Notes: a model not told the origin generated them from the letters alone. 18,638 nucleotides of DNA from Oscillospiraceae bacterium (GCA_902795095.1 CADBKB010000043.1:1-18638), one strand, 5' to 3'. Counted from the stretch's first letter, positions 6,126-15,239 are shown. Program-made: numbers and translations.

Positions 6126-7451
6126 ATGAAAACCACGTTCAAACAAACGATCGCGCTGTTGTGCACTCTGGTCCTCCTGTTCGGACTGTGCGCCTGCAGC
6201 AGCAAGCCGGCGGAGCCGGATGAGGCCCCGGCCCCATCCGGGACCGGCTCGGACACAGCGGCTCTGCCCACCGAAGAGAAGGCGGATATGGAACCCGCCG
6301 AAGAGCCGGCGGCGATGGAGCCGGCCGAAGAACCTGCATCGGAGCCGATGCCGGCCGCGGAGGCGGAGAGCGTATCGGACGCCGCCGCAGACACAGGCGA
6401 GGTCCCGGCCATGCCGGACGAGCGCATCGACCAGGCGGCGGCCTTCGTTCTGACCGCCGCAGAGTGGAACGACAACGAAAACTGGCCCTTTTTCACGAAT
6501 CTGGTCAATTCCGGCACGCTGGCCTTCCCGTCCTTCGGCGTCGATCCCCGCGGACGCGTCAAGGTCACGCTGACGGACGATGCCGGCACGCCCCTTCCCG
6601 GCGAAACGGTGAAGCTGCAAGCCGGCGACGCCACCGTCTGGGAAGCGAAAACGGACAAAAACGGCGTCGCCTTCCTGTTCCATGATCCCGACACAGCGCC
6701 GACGCACGTCCTGCTGGAGGGAGAAGACGGACGCCATCCCCTGGAGCTTCCGGAGGGCGGCGACGCACAGAACCCCGGGCAGATGCGTCCCGTCGACGAG
6801 CTGACCATCGTGCGCTCGCCCCTGGCCGCAAAGCAGGAGGAGCTGCAGGTGATGTTCATCGTGGACACCACCGGCTCCATGGGCGACGAGCTGGCCTATC
6901 TGCAGAAGGACTTCAACGCCATCGCCGGGGACGTGGGGTCAGACGGCGTGCGCTACTCCGTGAACTTCTACCGCGACGAGGGCGACGAATACGTGACCAG
7001 GTGCAATCCCTTCACGGCGGACATCGGCGAAGTGCAATCGCTGATCAGCGCGGAATACGCCGACGGCGGCGGCGATACCCCGGAGGCCGTGGCGGAGATC
7101 CTGACGGAAACGATGGCCGGGGACGCCGGCTGGAGCGACAGCGCGGCAAAGCTGGCCTTCCTGATCTTCGACGCGCCCCCGCATCACGGCAAGGAGCAGG
7201 CGCTTGACGCCGCGGTCCGTGCCGCGGCCGCAAAGGGCATCCGCGTGGTGCCTGTGGTCGCCTCCAACGCAGAGCGTGAGACCGAGCTGTTCGGCCGCGC
7301 CCTGGCGATCTGCACCGGCGGTACCTACGTCTTCCTGACCGACGATTCCGGCGTGGGCGACGAGCACCTGGAGCCCATCGTGGGCGACTGCGAGGTCGAA
7401 CTGCTGCACGACGTCATCGTGCGCATCATCAATGAAAACAAGGTCGGCTGA
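6126..7451 (+). CDS. Secreted lipoprotein with von Willebrand factor A domain
   Basis: 441-aa exported lipoprotein. Residues 1-23 are a signal peptide with a lipobox LCAC, so Cys24 would be lipidated and the protein held on the outer face of the membrane. A low-complexity acidic linker rich in Glu, Pro and Ala (about 28-100, with MEPAEEPA units) spans the wall. A beta-rich region follows (about 145-210: VKVTLTDDAGTPLPGETVKL, then a DKNGVAFLF turn), resembling Ig-like or carboxypeptidase-regulatory folds. The VWA domain begins at VMFIVDTTGSM with the MIDAS residues Asp247, Thr249 and Ser251; Thr in GGGDTPEA and Asp in LIFDAPPHH are the likely further metal ligands. VWA domains bind proteins or matrix through a metal ion; the ligand here is unknown. 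Single gene with its own promoter and terminator. Confidence 0.88.
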   Translation: MKTTFKQTIALLCTLVLLFGLCACSSKPAEPDEAPAPSGTGSDTAALPTEEKADMEPAEEPAAMEPAEEPASEPMPAAEAESVSDAAADTGEVPAMPDERIDQAAAFVLTAAEWNDNENWPFFTNLVNSGTLAFPSFGVDPRGRVKVTLTDDAGTPLPGETVKLQAGDATVWEAKTDKNGVAFLFHDPDTAPTHVLLEGEDGRHPLELPEGGDAQNPGQMRPVDELTIVRSPLAAKQEELQVMFIVDTTGSMGDELAYLQKDFNAIAGDVGSDGVRYSVNFYRDEGDEYVTRCNPFTADIGEVQSLISAEYADGGGDTPEAVAEILTETMAGDAGWSDSAAKLAFLIFDAPPHHGKEQALDAAVRAAAAKGIRVVPVVASNAERETELFGRALAICTGGTYVFLTDDSGVGDEHLEPIVGDCEVELLHDVIVRIINENKVG

Positions 7452-7464
7452 GCGATCAAACGAG

Positions 7465-7500
7465 CGCCCCGAACCGCTGCGCGGTTCGGGGCGTGCTTTT
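7465..7500 (+). terminator. Terminator after the VWA lipoprotein gene
   Basis: Perfect 13-bp stem CGCCCCGAACCGC (7465-7477) and GCGGTTCGGGGCG (7481-7493), 3-base loop, then TGCTTTT. It also sits 42 bases beyond the end of the convergent feo operon. Confidence 0.85.
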
Positions 7501-7541
7501 CATAATAATCCCCCGGGGAGAGTCTTCGGGTCTTCCGGCTT

Positions 7542-7697
7542 CTATGGCGTTTTGGCTCCGGGCCCATACGGGCAGCTTGCGCAGTCGCCGTCGCAGCCGA
7601 TGCACTTGCCTTGCTTCCTTCTGCGGCGCATCCACACGACGCTGCCGGCGATCCAGGCGGCCAGCAGGGCCAGGAGCGCCCAATCCAGCCAGCTCAC
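7542..7697 (-). CDS. FeoB-associated Cys-rich membrane protein
   Basis: 51-aa protein read on the minus strand from a GTG that overlaps the feoB stop (GTGA). It starts MSWLDWALLALLAAWIAG, giving one membrane helix (about residues 5-22), followed by a basic MRRRRKQGK stop-transfer patch and a cysteine cluster CIGCDGDCASCPYGPG with Cys at 32, 35, 39 and 42. This is the layout of the FeoB-associated Cys-rich membrane protein family, which lies after feoB in many Bacillota and is thought to aid iron(II) transport; its precise role is not settled. Four-base overlap implies translational coupling to feoB. Confidence 0.9.
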   Translation of the reverse strand: MSWLDWALLALLAAWIAGSVVWMRRRRKQGKCIGCDGDCASCPYGPGAKTP

Positions 7698-9682
7698 AGC
7701 CAGATCCCCAGGAGCTGATAGACCGCGAAGGCCACGAGCCAGGCCACGCCGGTCTGGGCGATCACCACGCCCACGGCCTTGAGGCCGGAGCCCAGCTCCC
7801 TGCGTACCGCCGAGATCGCGGCGACACAGGGGGTATAGAGCAGGGTGAACACCAGAAAGCTCAGGGCGCTGCGCAGGCTGAACAGGCTCGACAGGGCGGC
7901 GCCGCCCAGCAGGATCTGCAGGGTGGAGACCACGGACTCCTTGGCGACGAAGCCGGTGATCAGCGCCGTGGCGATGCGCCAGTCGCCGATGCCCACGGGC
8001 CGGAGGGCCGGGGCGATGGCGGTGCCGAAGAGGGCCAGCAGGCTGTTCGCGCTGTCGTCGACCACGTTGAACCGGGCGTCAAAGGTCTGCAGGAACCAGA
8101 TGAGGATGGTGGCCACGAAGATGATGGTGAAGGCCCGCTGCAGGAAATCCTTCGCCTTGTCCCACATGAGCTGCAGCACGCTGCGTGCCGAGGGGAAGCG
8201 GTAGTTGGGCAGCTCCATCACGAAGGGCACGCTCTTGCCCCGGAAGGCGGTGCCGTTGAGCAGCTTTGCGCAGATCACGCCCACCAGGATGCCGAACAGG
8301 TACATGCCGATCATCACGAGGGCCTGTCCCCGGGCGAAGAAGGCCGCGGCGAACAGCGCATAGATGGGGATCTTGGCGCTGCAGCTCATGAAGGGCGTCA
8401 GCAGGATGGTCAGCCGGCGGTCCCGGTCGGCGGACAGGGTGCGGGTGGCCATGACGGCGGGCACCGTGCAGCCGAAGCCGATGAGCATGGGTACGATGCT
8501 GCGGCCGGACAGGCCGATGCGCCGCAGGGGCTTGTCCATGACGAAGGCGACCCGGGCCATATAGCCCGTATCCTCCAGGATGGACAGGAAGAAGAACAGC
8601 GTGACGATGATGGGCAGGAAGGAAAGCACTCCGCCCACCCCGGCGAACACGCCGTCGATGATGAGGCTGTGGACCACCGGATTGAGCCCGTAGGCTGTGA
8701 GGCCACGGTCCACGGCCATGGCCAGGCCGTCGATGCCCATGGCCAGAAGATCCGACAGGAATTTGCCGATGACGTTGAAGGTCAGGAAGAAGATGCTGAG
8801 CATGATCAGGCCGAACACCGGCAGGGCGGTGTATTTGCCCGTCAGGATCCGGTCGATGGCGACGCTGCGCTTGTGCTCCCGGCTCTCGTGGGCCTTGACC
8901 ACACAGGCGCGGCATACGCCCTCGATGAAGTTATAGCGCATGTCCGCCATGGCGGCGTTTCGGTCCAGGCCGCAGTCCTGCTCCATCTGCACGATGGTGT
9001 GCTCGATGGCGTCCAGATCATTCTGATGCAGATCCAGCAGCTCCGACACGATGGGGTCGCCCTCGATGAACTTCGTGGCGGCGAAGCGGGCGGGCATCCG
9101 GCTGGACTGGGCGTGGTCCTCGATGATGTGGCACACGGAGTGGATGCAGCGGTGCACCGGGCCCGCGGGGCAGAAGTCGTGCACCTTCGGCAGCTCCCGG
9201 CGCTTTGCGGTGTCCACCGCCACGCGCACCAGCTCCTGCACGCCCTCGTTCCGGATGGCGCTGACGGGCACCACGGGGATACCCAGCTGCGCGGAGAGCT
9301 TCTCGGTGTCGACGGTGCCGCCGTTGGCGCGGACCTCGTCCATCATGTTCAGCGCCAGCACCGTGGGGATCTGCATGGTCAGAAGCTGCAGGGTCAGATA
9401 GAGATTTCGCTCAATATTGGTGGCGTCGACGATGTTGATGATGCCGTCGGGCCGTTCGTTCAAAAGAAAATTACGGGTGACGATCTCCTCGTCGGAGTAG
9501 GGCCGCAGGGAGTAGATGCCCGGCAGGTCCACCACCTCGCAGTCTTTCTGCCCGATGATCGCGCCGATCTTCTGATCCACGGTCACGCCGGGGAAATTGC
9601 CCACGTGCTGGTTGGAGCCGGTCATATGGTTGAACAGGGTGGTCTTGCCGCTGTTCTGGTTTCCTGCCAGGGCAAAGATCAT
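7694..9682 (-). CDS. feoB: Ferrous iron transport protein B
   Basis: 662-aa FeoB, the GTP-dependent iron(II) uptake protein of the cytoplasmic membrane. The G domain is at the N-terminus: G1 GNQNSGKTT (7-15), G3 DLPG (52-55), G4 NMMD (112-115), then a helical GDI-like region. The membrane part holds the two gate repeats with their cysteines: IGFGCTVPAVMATR and FMSCSAKIPIYALF, as well as VAKESVVSTLQILLGG in the C-terminal half. It is shorter than the 773-aa E. coli protein but normal for Clostridia. The ATG overlaps the feoA stop (ATGA), so feoA, feoB and the small Cys-rich gene form one operon. Iron-dependent control is expected from the palindrome upstream of feoA. Confidence 0.97.
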   Translation of the reverse strand: MIFALAGNQNSGKTTLFNHMTGSNQHVGNFPGVTVDQKIGAIIGQKDCEVVDLPGIYSLRPYSDEEIVTRNFLLNERPDGIINIVDATNIERNLYLTLQLLTMQIPTVLALNMMDEVRANGGTVDTEKLSAQLGIPVVPVSAIRNEGVQELVRVAVDTAKRRELPKVHDFCPAGPVHRCIHSVCHIIEDHAQSSRMPARFAATKFIEGDPIVSELLDLHQNDLDAIEHTIVQMEQDCGLDRNAAMADMRYNFIEGVCRACVVKAHESREHKRSVAIDRILTGKYTALPVFGLIMLSIFFLTFNVIGKFLSDLLAMGIDGLAMAVDRGLTAYGLNPVVHSLIIDGVFAGVGGVLSFLPIIVTLFFFLSILEDTGYMARVAFVMDKPLRRIGLSGRSIVPMLIGFGCTVPAVMATRTLSADRDRRLTILLTPFMSCSAKIPIYALFAAAFFARGQALVMIGMYLFGILVGVICAKLLNGTAFRGKSVPFVMELPNYRFPSARSVLQLMWDKAKDFLQRAFTIIFVATILIWFLQTFDARFNVVDDSANSLLALFGTAIAPALRPVGIGDWRIATALITGFVAKESVVSTLQILLGGAALSSLFSLRSALSFLVFTLLYTPCVAAISAVRRELGSGLKAVGVVIAQTGVAWLVAFAVYQLLGIWL

Positions 9683-9903
9683 GGCTCGTGCACCTCGATT
9701 CTCCGGGCGTCCTCCAGGCGGATGCTCAGGGTGTAGTCCCGCACGCGCAGCTCGATGGGATCGCCCAGGGGCGCGATCTTGGTCACGCAGACCCGGGTCT
9801 TGGGGATCAGCCCCATATCCAGCAGGCGGCAGCGCAGCGCGCCCTCTCCCCCCACCCGGGTAATCACCGCGTCAGTTCCAACAGGCAGCCGGTCCAATGT
9901 CAC
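9679..9903 (-). CDS. feoA: Ferrous iron transport protein A (SH3-like)
   Basis: 74-aa FeoA, a small cytosolic protein with an SH3-like fold that assists FeoB. Family features seen: GTDAVITRVGGEGALRCRL, LLDMGLIPKTRVCV, IAPLGDPIELRVRDYTLSIR, and the closing ARRIEV. Start is GTG at 9903, preceded by GGGGAGGAT 6 bases upstream; no in-frame ATG gives a full-length FeoA. Overlaps feoB by four bases. Confidence 0.95.
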   Translation of the reverse strand: MTLDRLPVGTDAVITRVGGEGALRCRLLDMGLIPKTRVCVTKIAPLGDPIELRVRDYTLSIRLEDARRIEVHEP

Positions 9904-9930
9904 AGCGCAATCCTCCCCTCACGCACAAAA

Positions 9931-9948
9931 TGTCATATCCTTATGACA
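9931..9948. promoter_or_regulatory. Operator-like 18-bp palindrome upstream of feoA
   Basis: TGTCATA-TCCT-TATGACA, perfect 7-bp arms with a 4-base centre. It starts 10 bases after the feoA -10 box, so a bound repressor would block the start of transcription. The place and symmetry suit a metal regulator (Fur or DtxR/IdeR type), but the sequence is not a classic Fur box and the regulator is not in this window. Confidence 0.65.
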
Positions 9949-9958
9949 GTCTATGCTA

Positions 9959-9987
9959 ACTATACGCCAAAACGCGGCATTTTTCAA
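9959..9987 (-). promoter_or_regulatory. feoA-feoB promoter
   Basis: Minus strand TTGAAA (9987-9982), 17 bases, TATAGT (9964-9959). Near-consensus in both boxes with ideal spacing, 56 bases before the GTG of feoA. Confidence 0.8.
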
Positions 9988-10059
9988 CCGCAAAAACATC
10001 CGCCGCCGGAAAAACCTGCCAAAAGCGCCGTTCTCCCTGCGGCGTTTTCGGATTCATTG

Positions 10060-10087
10060 TTGACTTTTTTCGTTTTTATGGTATAGT
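10060..10087 (+). promoter_or_regulatory. alaS promoter
   Basis: TTGACT (10060-10065), 16 bases, TATAGT (10082-10087) with TG one base upstream of the -10. Predicted start near 10094, just before T-box stem I. The 9904-10362 stretch without genes is filled by the feo and alaS control regions. Confidence 0.8.
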
Positions 10088-10093
10088 AGTCCT

Positions 10094-10324
10094 GCAAATA
10101 TGCAAATGCGATGAGGAAAAGAACCGGTTTTGGGATCCCAAAGCGAGCGGGGGGCGGTGCGAGCCCCGCGGAGCGCCGTGCCGGAGGCCGTTTCCGAGCT
10201 GCCTGCGAGAGCAGGACGGGGGTTCCCGTTACAGGACAAAGAGCGACGCCCCTGCCGGGTGTCATCAGGGTGGTACCGTGGAGCGCAGCTTCGCCCCTGA
10301 TCGCGGCAGGGCGATTTTTATTTT
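10094..10324 (+). promoter_or_regulatory. T-box riboswitch (tRNA-Ala sensing) of alaS
   Basis: Stem I base: GGAAA (10115-10119) pairs with TTTCC (10191-10195); next helix CCGG (10124-10127) with CCGG (10181-10184). Between them the 3' loop strand reads AGGCCG, giving specifier GCC (10187-10189, Ala) followed by a purine. The distal end shows the AG-bulge strand AGCGAGC (10142-10148) and loop GGTGCGAGCC (10156-10165). The T-box core AGGGTGGTACCGTG is at 10267-10280; its TGGT (10271-10274) would pair with the ACCA end of uncharged tRNA-Ala. Antiterminator TCAGGG (10265-10270) with CCCTGA (10295-10300) competes with a terminator made of TCGCCC (10291-10296) and GGGCGA (10309-10314) followed by five T. 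Uncharged tRNA-Ala thus allows alaS transcription. Confidence 0.95.
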
Positions 10325-10362
10325 CAAAAACAATTATTGTTATTTTTTGGAGGCGGTTCCCT

Positions 10363-13020
<2,658 letters not shown>

Positions 13021-13034
13021 CGAAAGGAGCTACC

Positions 13035-13370
13035 ATGAACGACTGCCTGTTCTGCAAAATCATCGCCGGCGAGATCCCCTCGACCAAGGTCTATGAGGAT
13101 GAGCTGTGCTACGCCTTTTATGACATTGCCCCCATGGCGCCGAAGCACTTCCTGGTGGTGCCGAAGAAGCACCTGAGCTCCGCGGCGGAGATCACCGAGG
13201 AGGATGCGGCCATTGTCGGCCACATCTTCGCGGTCATCGCGAAGCTGACGAAGGAGCTGGAGTTCGACGGCTTCCGCGTCGTCACCAACTGCGGCGAGAT
13301 CGCCGGCCAGACCGTGCAGCACCTGCACTTCCACGTCCTGGGCGGCAAGCCCCTGGGCGGCTTCAACTGA
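13035..13370 (+). CDS. HIT family hydrolase (HinT-like)
   Basis: 111-aa histidine triad protein. It begins DCLFCKIIAGEIPSTKVYED, the zinc/Cys-type HinT opening, and ends with the triad QTVQHLHFHVLGG in which the H-x-H-x-H pattern forms the active site for purine nucleoside phosphoramidates and aminoacyl-AMP. HinT enzymes hydrolyse such AMP conjugates; a position directly after an aminoacyl-tRNA synthetase is notable because lysyl- and alanyl-type adenylates are known HinT substrates or related to them (inference). AAAGGAG lies 7 bases before the ATG; co-transcribed with alaS. Confidence 0.95.
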   Translation: MNDCLFCKIIAGEIPSTKVYEDELCYAFYDIAPMAPKHFLVVPKKHLSSAAEITEEDAAIVGHIFAVIAKLTKELEFDGFRVVTNCGEIAGQTVQHLHFHVLGGKPLGGFN

Positions 13371-13390
13371 TCCATCAGATCCCTCAAACG

Positions 13391-13425
13391 AACCGCCTCC
13401 GGCAGAAGCCGGAGGCGGTTTTTTT
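13391..13425 (+). terminator. Terminator after alaS-HIT
   Basis: Perfect stem AACCGCCTCCGGC (13391-13403) and GCCGGAGGCGGTT (13408-13420) with a 4-base loop, then T7 in total. Its T-tract touches the stop codon of the convergent sigma-like gene. Confidence 0.92.
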
Positions 13426-13666
13426 AGTATCTGAGACAGCGGGCCATGCGGGCCAGGCCCCGCTGGATGGCCCGCCACACGCTGCTGGGGTTCACGCCCT
13501 GCTCCCCGGCGATGTCGCGGAGGGTCCTGCCCTCAAAGTAGTAGTCGCGGATCGCCCGCCGCTGGGTCTCGGTGAGCTCATGCTCCATGACGTCCTGCAC
13601 CCGCCGCCGCTGCACCTCCGCCGGGAAGCGGATGTTTGTGAACATCTCAAAGGGTGTATCTTTCAT
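13424..13666 (-). CDS. Small sigma-70 region 4-like HTH protein
   Basis: 80-aa protein, third gene of the minus-strand mini-cassette. Residues 30-78 read as a sigma-70 region 4 helix-turn-helix: LTETQRRAIRDYYFEGRTLR, then DIAGEQGVNPSSVWRAIQRG, the second helix being the DNA-contacting one. Regions 2 and 3 of a true sigma factor are absent, so it cannot act as a stand-alone sigma factor of the normal kind; it may bind promoter -35-like DNA or modify RNA polymerase. The N-terminal 28 residues are unassigned. AAAGGGGG lies 9 bases upstream of the ATG, and the gene overlaps the previous one by 20 bases. Similar stand-alone proteins occur in phages and integrative elements of Bacillota as well as in chromosomes. 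Confidence 0.8.
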   Translation of the reverse strand: MKDTPFEMFTNIRFPAEVQRRRVQDVMEHELTETQRRAIRDYYFEGRTLRDIAGEQGVNPSSVWRAIQRGLARMARCLRY

Positions 13667-13880
13667 TGTGCCAATACCCCCTTTCGTAGTAGCGCTCGGT
13701 GAGCTCCGCCAGCTCTTTGGTCTGGGTCAGGACGACGGTGAGCACATGGATCCGATGCTGCAGGGATACCCTGCGGGCGGCGTCGCGGCATCGGCGCTGC
13801 TCTGCGCGCAGCTTCCGCAGCAGCTGCGACAGCCGGGCGGCGCTGGCGCGGTACTCCGCCGACATCTCCCGCAGGGTCAT
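13647..13880 (-). CDS. Small helical protein of unknown function (mini-cassette, second gene)
   Basis: 77-aa protein that I do not recognise from a named family. It is strongly helical and charged: MTLREMSAEYRASAARLSQL, an Arg/Gln-rich centre, then IHVLTVVLTQTKELAELTER, with a Tyr-rich end (RYYERGYWHNERYTL). Heptad-like spacing of Leu, Ile and Val suggests a two-helix hairpin or short coiled coil. The ATG at 13880 overlaps the stop of the zinc-ribbon gene (ATGA) and no Shine-Dalgarno precedes it, so it is likely translated by coupling. The 3' end overlaps the sigma-like gene by 20 bases. A DNA- or polymerase-linked role is suggested only by its neighbours. Confidence 0.75.
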   Translation of the reverse strand: MTLREMSAEYRASAARLSQLLRKLRAEQRRCRDAARRVSLQHRIHVLTVVLTQTKELAELTERYYERGYWHNERYTL

Positions 13881-14092
13881 GGCGCCGGCGCGGCGCACAG
13901 CCGCACGCGGGCGTCGCGGAAGTAGGCCCGGGCATAGTCCGGCAGGCAGGCCTCGCACAGCAGCGCGCCGGACAGGCGATAGCAGCACTGGCCCAGGAAC
14001 AGGTCCTCGCCGCACAGGCTGCACGCCGCCGCCGGCCGCAGCGACTGGAGGTCGGTGCGGATGTAGGGATCAGGGGCATATTCATAATACAA
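13877..14092 (-). CDS. Small zinc-ribbon protein (mini-cassette, first gene)
   Basis: 71-aa protein with two CxxC pairs: Cys24/Cys27 in ACSLCGED and Cys46/Cys49 in LLCEACL, 18 residues apart, which is a classic zinc ribbon layout. The first 20 residues (MYYEYAPDPYIRTDLQSLRP) are Tyr-rich. The start is a TTG at 14092: GGGAGAG stands 6 bases upstream and no in-frame ATG fits. It heads a three-gene operon with four-base and 20-base overlaps. No specific family recognised; a nucleic-acid- or protein-binding role is inferred from the ribbon. Confidence 0.75.
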   Translation of the reverse strand: MYYEYAPDPYIRTDLQSLRPAAACSLCGEDLFLGQCCYRLSGALLCEACLPDYARAYFRDARVRLCAAPAP

Positions 14093-14195
14093 CGCAAACT
14101 CTCCCTTGATAGATTCAGCTTATCCGGGAGCATTCAGCAAAATCGGAAGATTTTCTTTCGGTGTCTTTTCCAATATCTTCCAATTCTACAAGCAC

Positions 14196-14224
14196 AGCAT
14201 ACTACACTCTTTGTGTGATGTCAA
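14196..14224 (-). promoter_or_regulatory. Strong promoter of the mini-cassette
   Basis: Minus strand TTGACA (14224-14219), 17 bases, TATGCT (14201-14196). The spacer holds a small inverted repeat, ACAC-AAAGA-GTGT, and the region downstream contains GGAAGAT (14145-14151) facing ATCTTCC (14175-14181). These may be operator sites for the divergent XRE regulator. Predicted leader before the TTG start is about 97 bases. Confidence 0.75.
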
Positions 14225-14275
14225 GGCTTTTTTTCCCGCAGACAGGATCTGTCTTTCTTCTGCCCGCGGCTGTGC

Positions 14276-14281
14276 TATGGT
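14276..14281 (+). promoter_or_regulatory. Extended -10 box of the XRE regulator gene
   Basis: TGC-TATGGT (box at 14276-14281); no good -35 (CTTTCT at 17 bases). Same TGnTATGGT form as the lexA and VWA promoters. Start codon 30 bases downstream after a full AAAGGAGGTGAT ribosome site. It diverges from the mini-cassette promoter. Confidence 0.5.
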
Positions 14282-14311
14282 AAGGGCAGGTACAGGAAAG
14301 GAGGTGATGGA

Positions 14312-14659
14312 ATGCTTGGTGCAAGGATCGCCGCCCTGCGGCTGGGGGCGGGCATGAGCCAGGCAGAGCTGGCAAAGCGGCTTTCGGTGAGCGCCAGCGC
14401 CGTGGGGATGTATGAGCAGGGGCGACGGGAGCCCTCCGCGGACCGGGTCGTGGCCCTGGCGGAGATCTTCGGCGTGACGACGGACTATCTGCTGACCGGG
14501 CAGCTTCTGTCCCCGGGGGATCGGCTCGCCCTGGAGCAGATCGTGTCTGCCATCCGGGCAAGGGCGGACCGGGAGATCACCCTCCGCCGTGCCGACGGGT
14601 CGGTGACCAGGCTCAGCGCCCGGGAGCTGGCCATCGCCTGTGCGGCGGTGCTGGGTTGA
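14312..14659 (+). CDS. XRE/Cro-CI family transcriptional regulator
   Basis: 115-aa regulator. Residues 5-62 are a lambda-repressor-like HTH: IAALRLGAGMSQAELAKRLS, then VSASAVGMYEQGRREPSADR, and EIFGVTTDYLLTG closing the domain. The C-terminal 50 residues (LSPGDRLALEQIVSAIRARA onward) form a short helical dimerisation tail without a sensing domain. The ribosome site is near perfect. It is divergent from the zinc-ribbon/sigma-like cassette with 219 bases between them, so it may control that cassette or itself; the sequence does not decide. Its stop codon lies inside the -35 box of the tadA promoter. Confidence 0.9.
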   Translation: MLGARIAALRLGAGMSQAELAKRLSVSASAVGMYEQGRREPSADRVVALAEIFGVTTDYLLTGQLLSPGDRLALEQIVSAIRARADREITLRRADGSVTRLSARELAIACAAVLG

Positions 14660-14684
14660 CGCGGGGCGTTTTTTGCGATACACT
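14656..14684 (+). promoter_or_regulatory. tadA promoter
   Basis: TTGACG (14656-14661), 17 bases, TACACT (14679-14684). The -35 box overlaps the TGA stop of the XRE gene. The start region (ACTGAGC-AAAAAGGAGG, then ATGGAC) resembles that of the yfbR-like gene closely. Confidence 0.75.
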
Positions 14685-14704
14685 GAGCAAAAAGGAGGCG
14701 GATT

Positions 14705-15196
14705 ATGGACGAGCAATTCATGCGAGAAGCCCTGGCGCTGGCAGCCCGGGCGGGCAGCGAGGGCGAGGTGCCCGTGGGCGCCGTGGTCACCCTGGGGGAT
14801 CGGATCGTCGGCCGGGGCAGGAACCGGCGGGAGACCGCGAAAAACGCCCTGTGCCACGCGGAGCTGGAGGCCATTGACGACGCCTGCCGCACCCTGGGCG
14901 GCTGGCGGCTGTGGCAGTGCACCCTGTATGTGACGCTGGAGCCCTGCCCCATGTGCGCCGGGGCCATCATCAACGCCCGCATCCCCCGCCTCGTCTACGG
15001 CGCCGCCGATCCCAAGGCCGGCTCCTGCGGTTCGGTGACGGATCTGTTCTCCCTGCCCTACAACCACCGGCCGGAGGTCGCCGCCGGGATCCTGGCGGAG
15101 GAATCCGCGGCTCTTTTGCAGGCATTCTTCGCCCGGCTGCGGGAAACCCGGGAAAAAAAGACCGCCTGGCGGGCAAACGCCCTCCCGGAAAAATGA
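14705..15196 (+). CDS. tadA: tRNA(adenine34) deaminase
   Basis: 163-aa zinc deaminase that turns A34 of tRNA-Arg(ACG) into inosine so that it can read CGU, CGC and CGA. The zinc site is visible: His51 and the proton-shuttling Glu53 in CHAELEAI, and Cys81 and Cys84 in EPCPMCAGAIINARI. The N-terminus MDEQFMREALALA and the later VYGAADPKAGSCGSV and NHRPEV segments are TadA-typical and set it apart from cytidine deaminases. AAAAAGGAGG lies 6 bases before the ATG. Monocistronic by its own promoter. No SRP RNA or dnaX follows, although these are frequent tadA neighbours in Bacillota. Confidence 0.96.
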   Translation: MDEQFMREALALAARAGSEGEVPVGAVVTLGDRIVGRGRNRRETAKNALCHAELEAIDDACRTLGGWRLWQCTLYVTLEPCPMCAGAIINARIPRLVYGAADPKAGSCGSVTDLFSLPYNHRPEVAAGILAEESAALLQAFFARLRETREKKTAWRANALPEK

Positions 15197-15239
15197 TGCC
15201 CCCGGCGCCTGTCCGCACGCGCGGGCGGCCCGAAAAAGC

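Noticed and set aside
7493..9736. 747-codon open frame on the plus strand opposite feoB
   Set aside because: It is antisense to a clear FeoB, is rich in Gln, His, Gly and Asp as expected for a GC-rich shadow frame, and has no domain or ribosome site.
10021..10049. Small CGCCG/CGGCG hairpin with TTTT upstream of alaS
   Set aside because: Only five base pairs and no gene upstream on the plus strand to terminate; likely chance in GC-rich DNA.
10111..10362. Upstream extension of alaS from 10111
   Set aside because: This stretch is the T-box riboswitch. The family N-terminus and a ribosome site lie at 10363.
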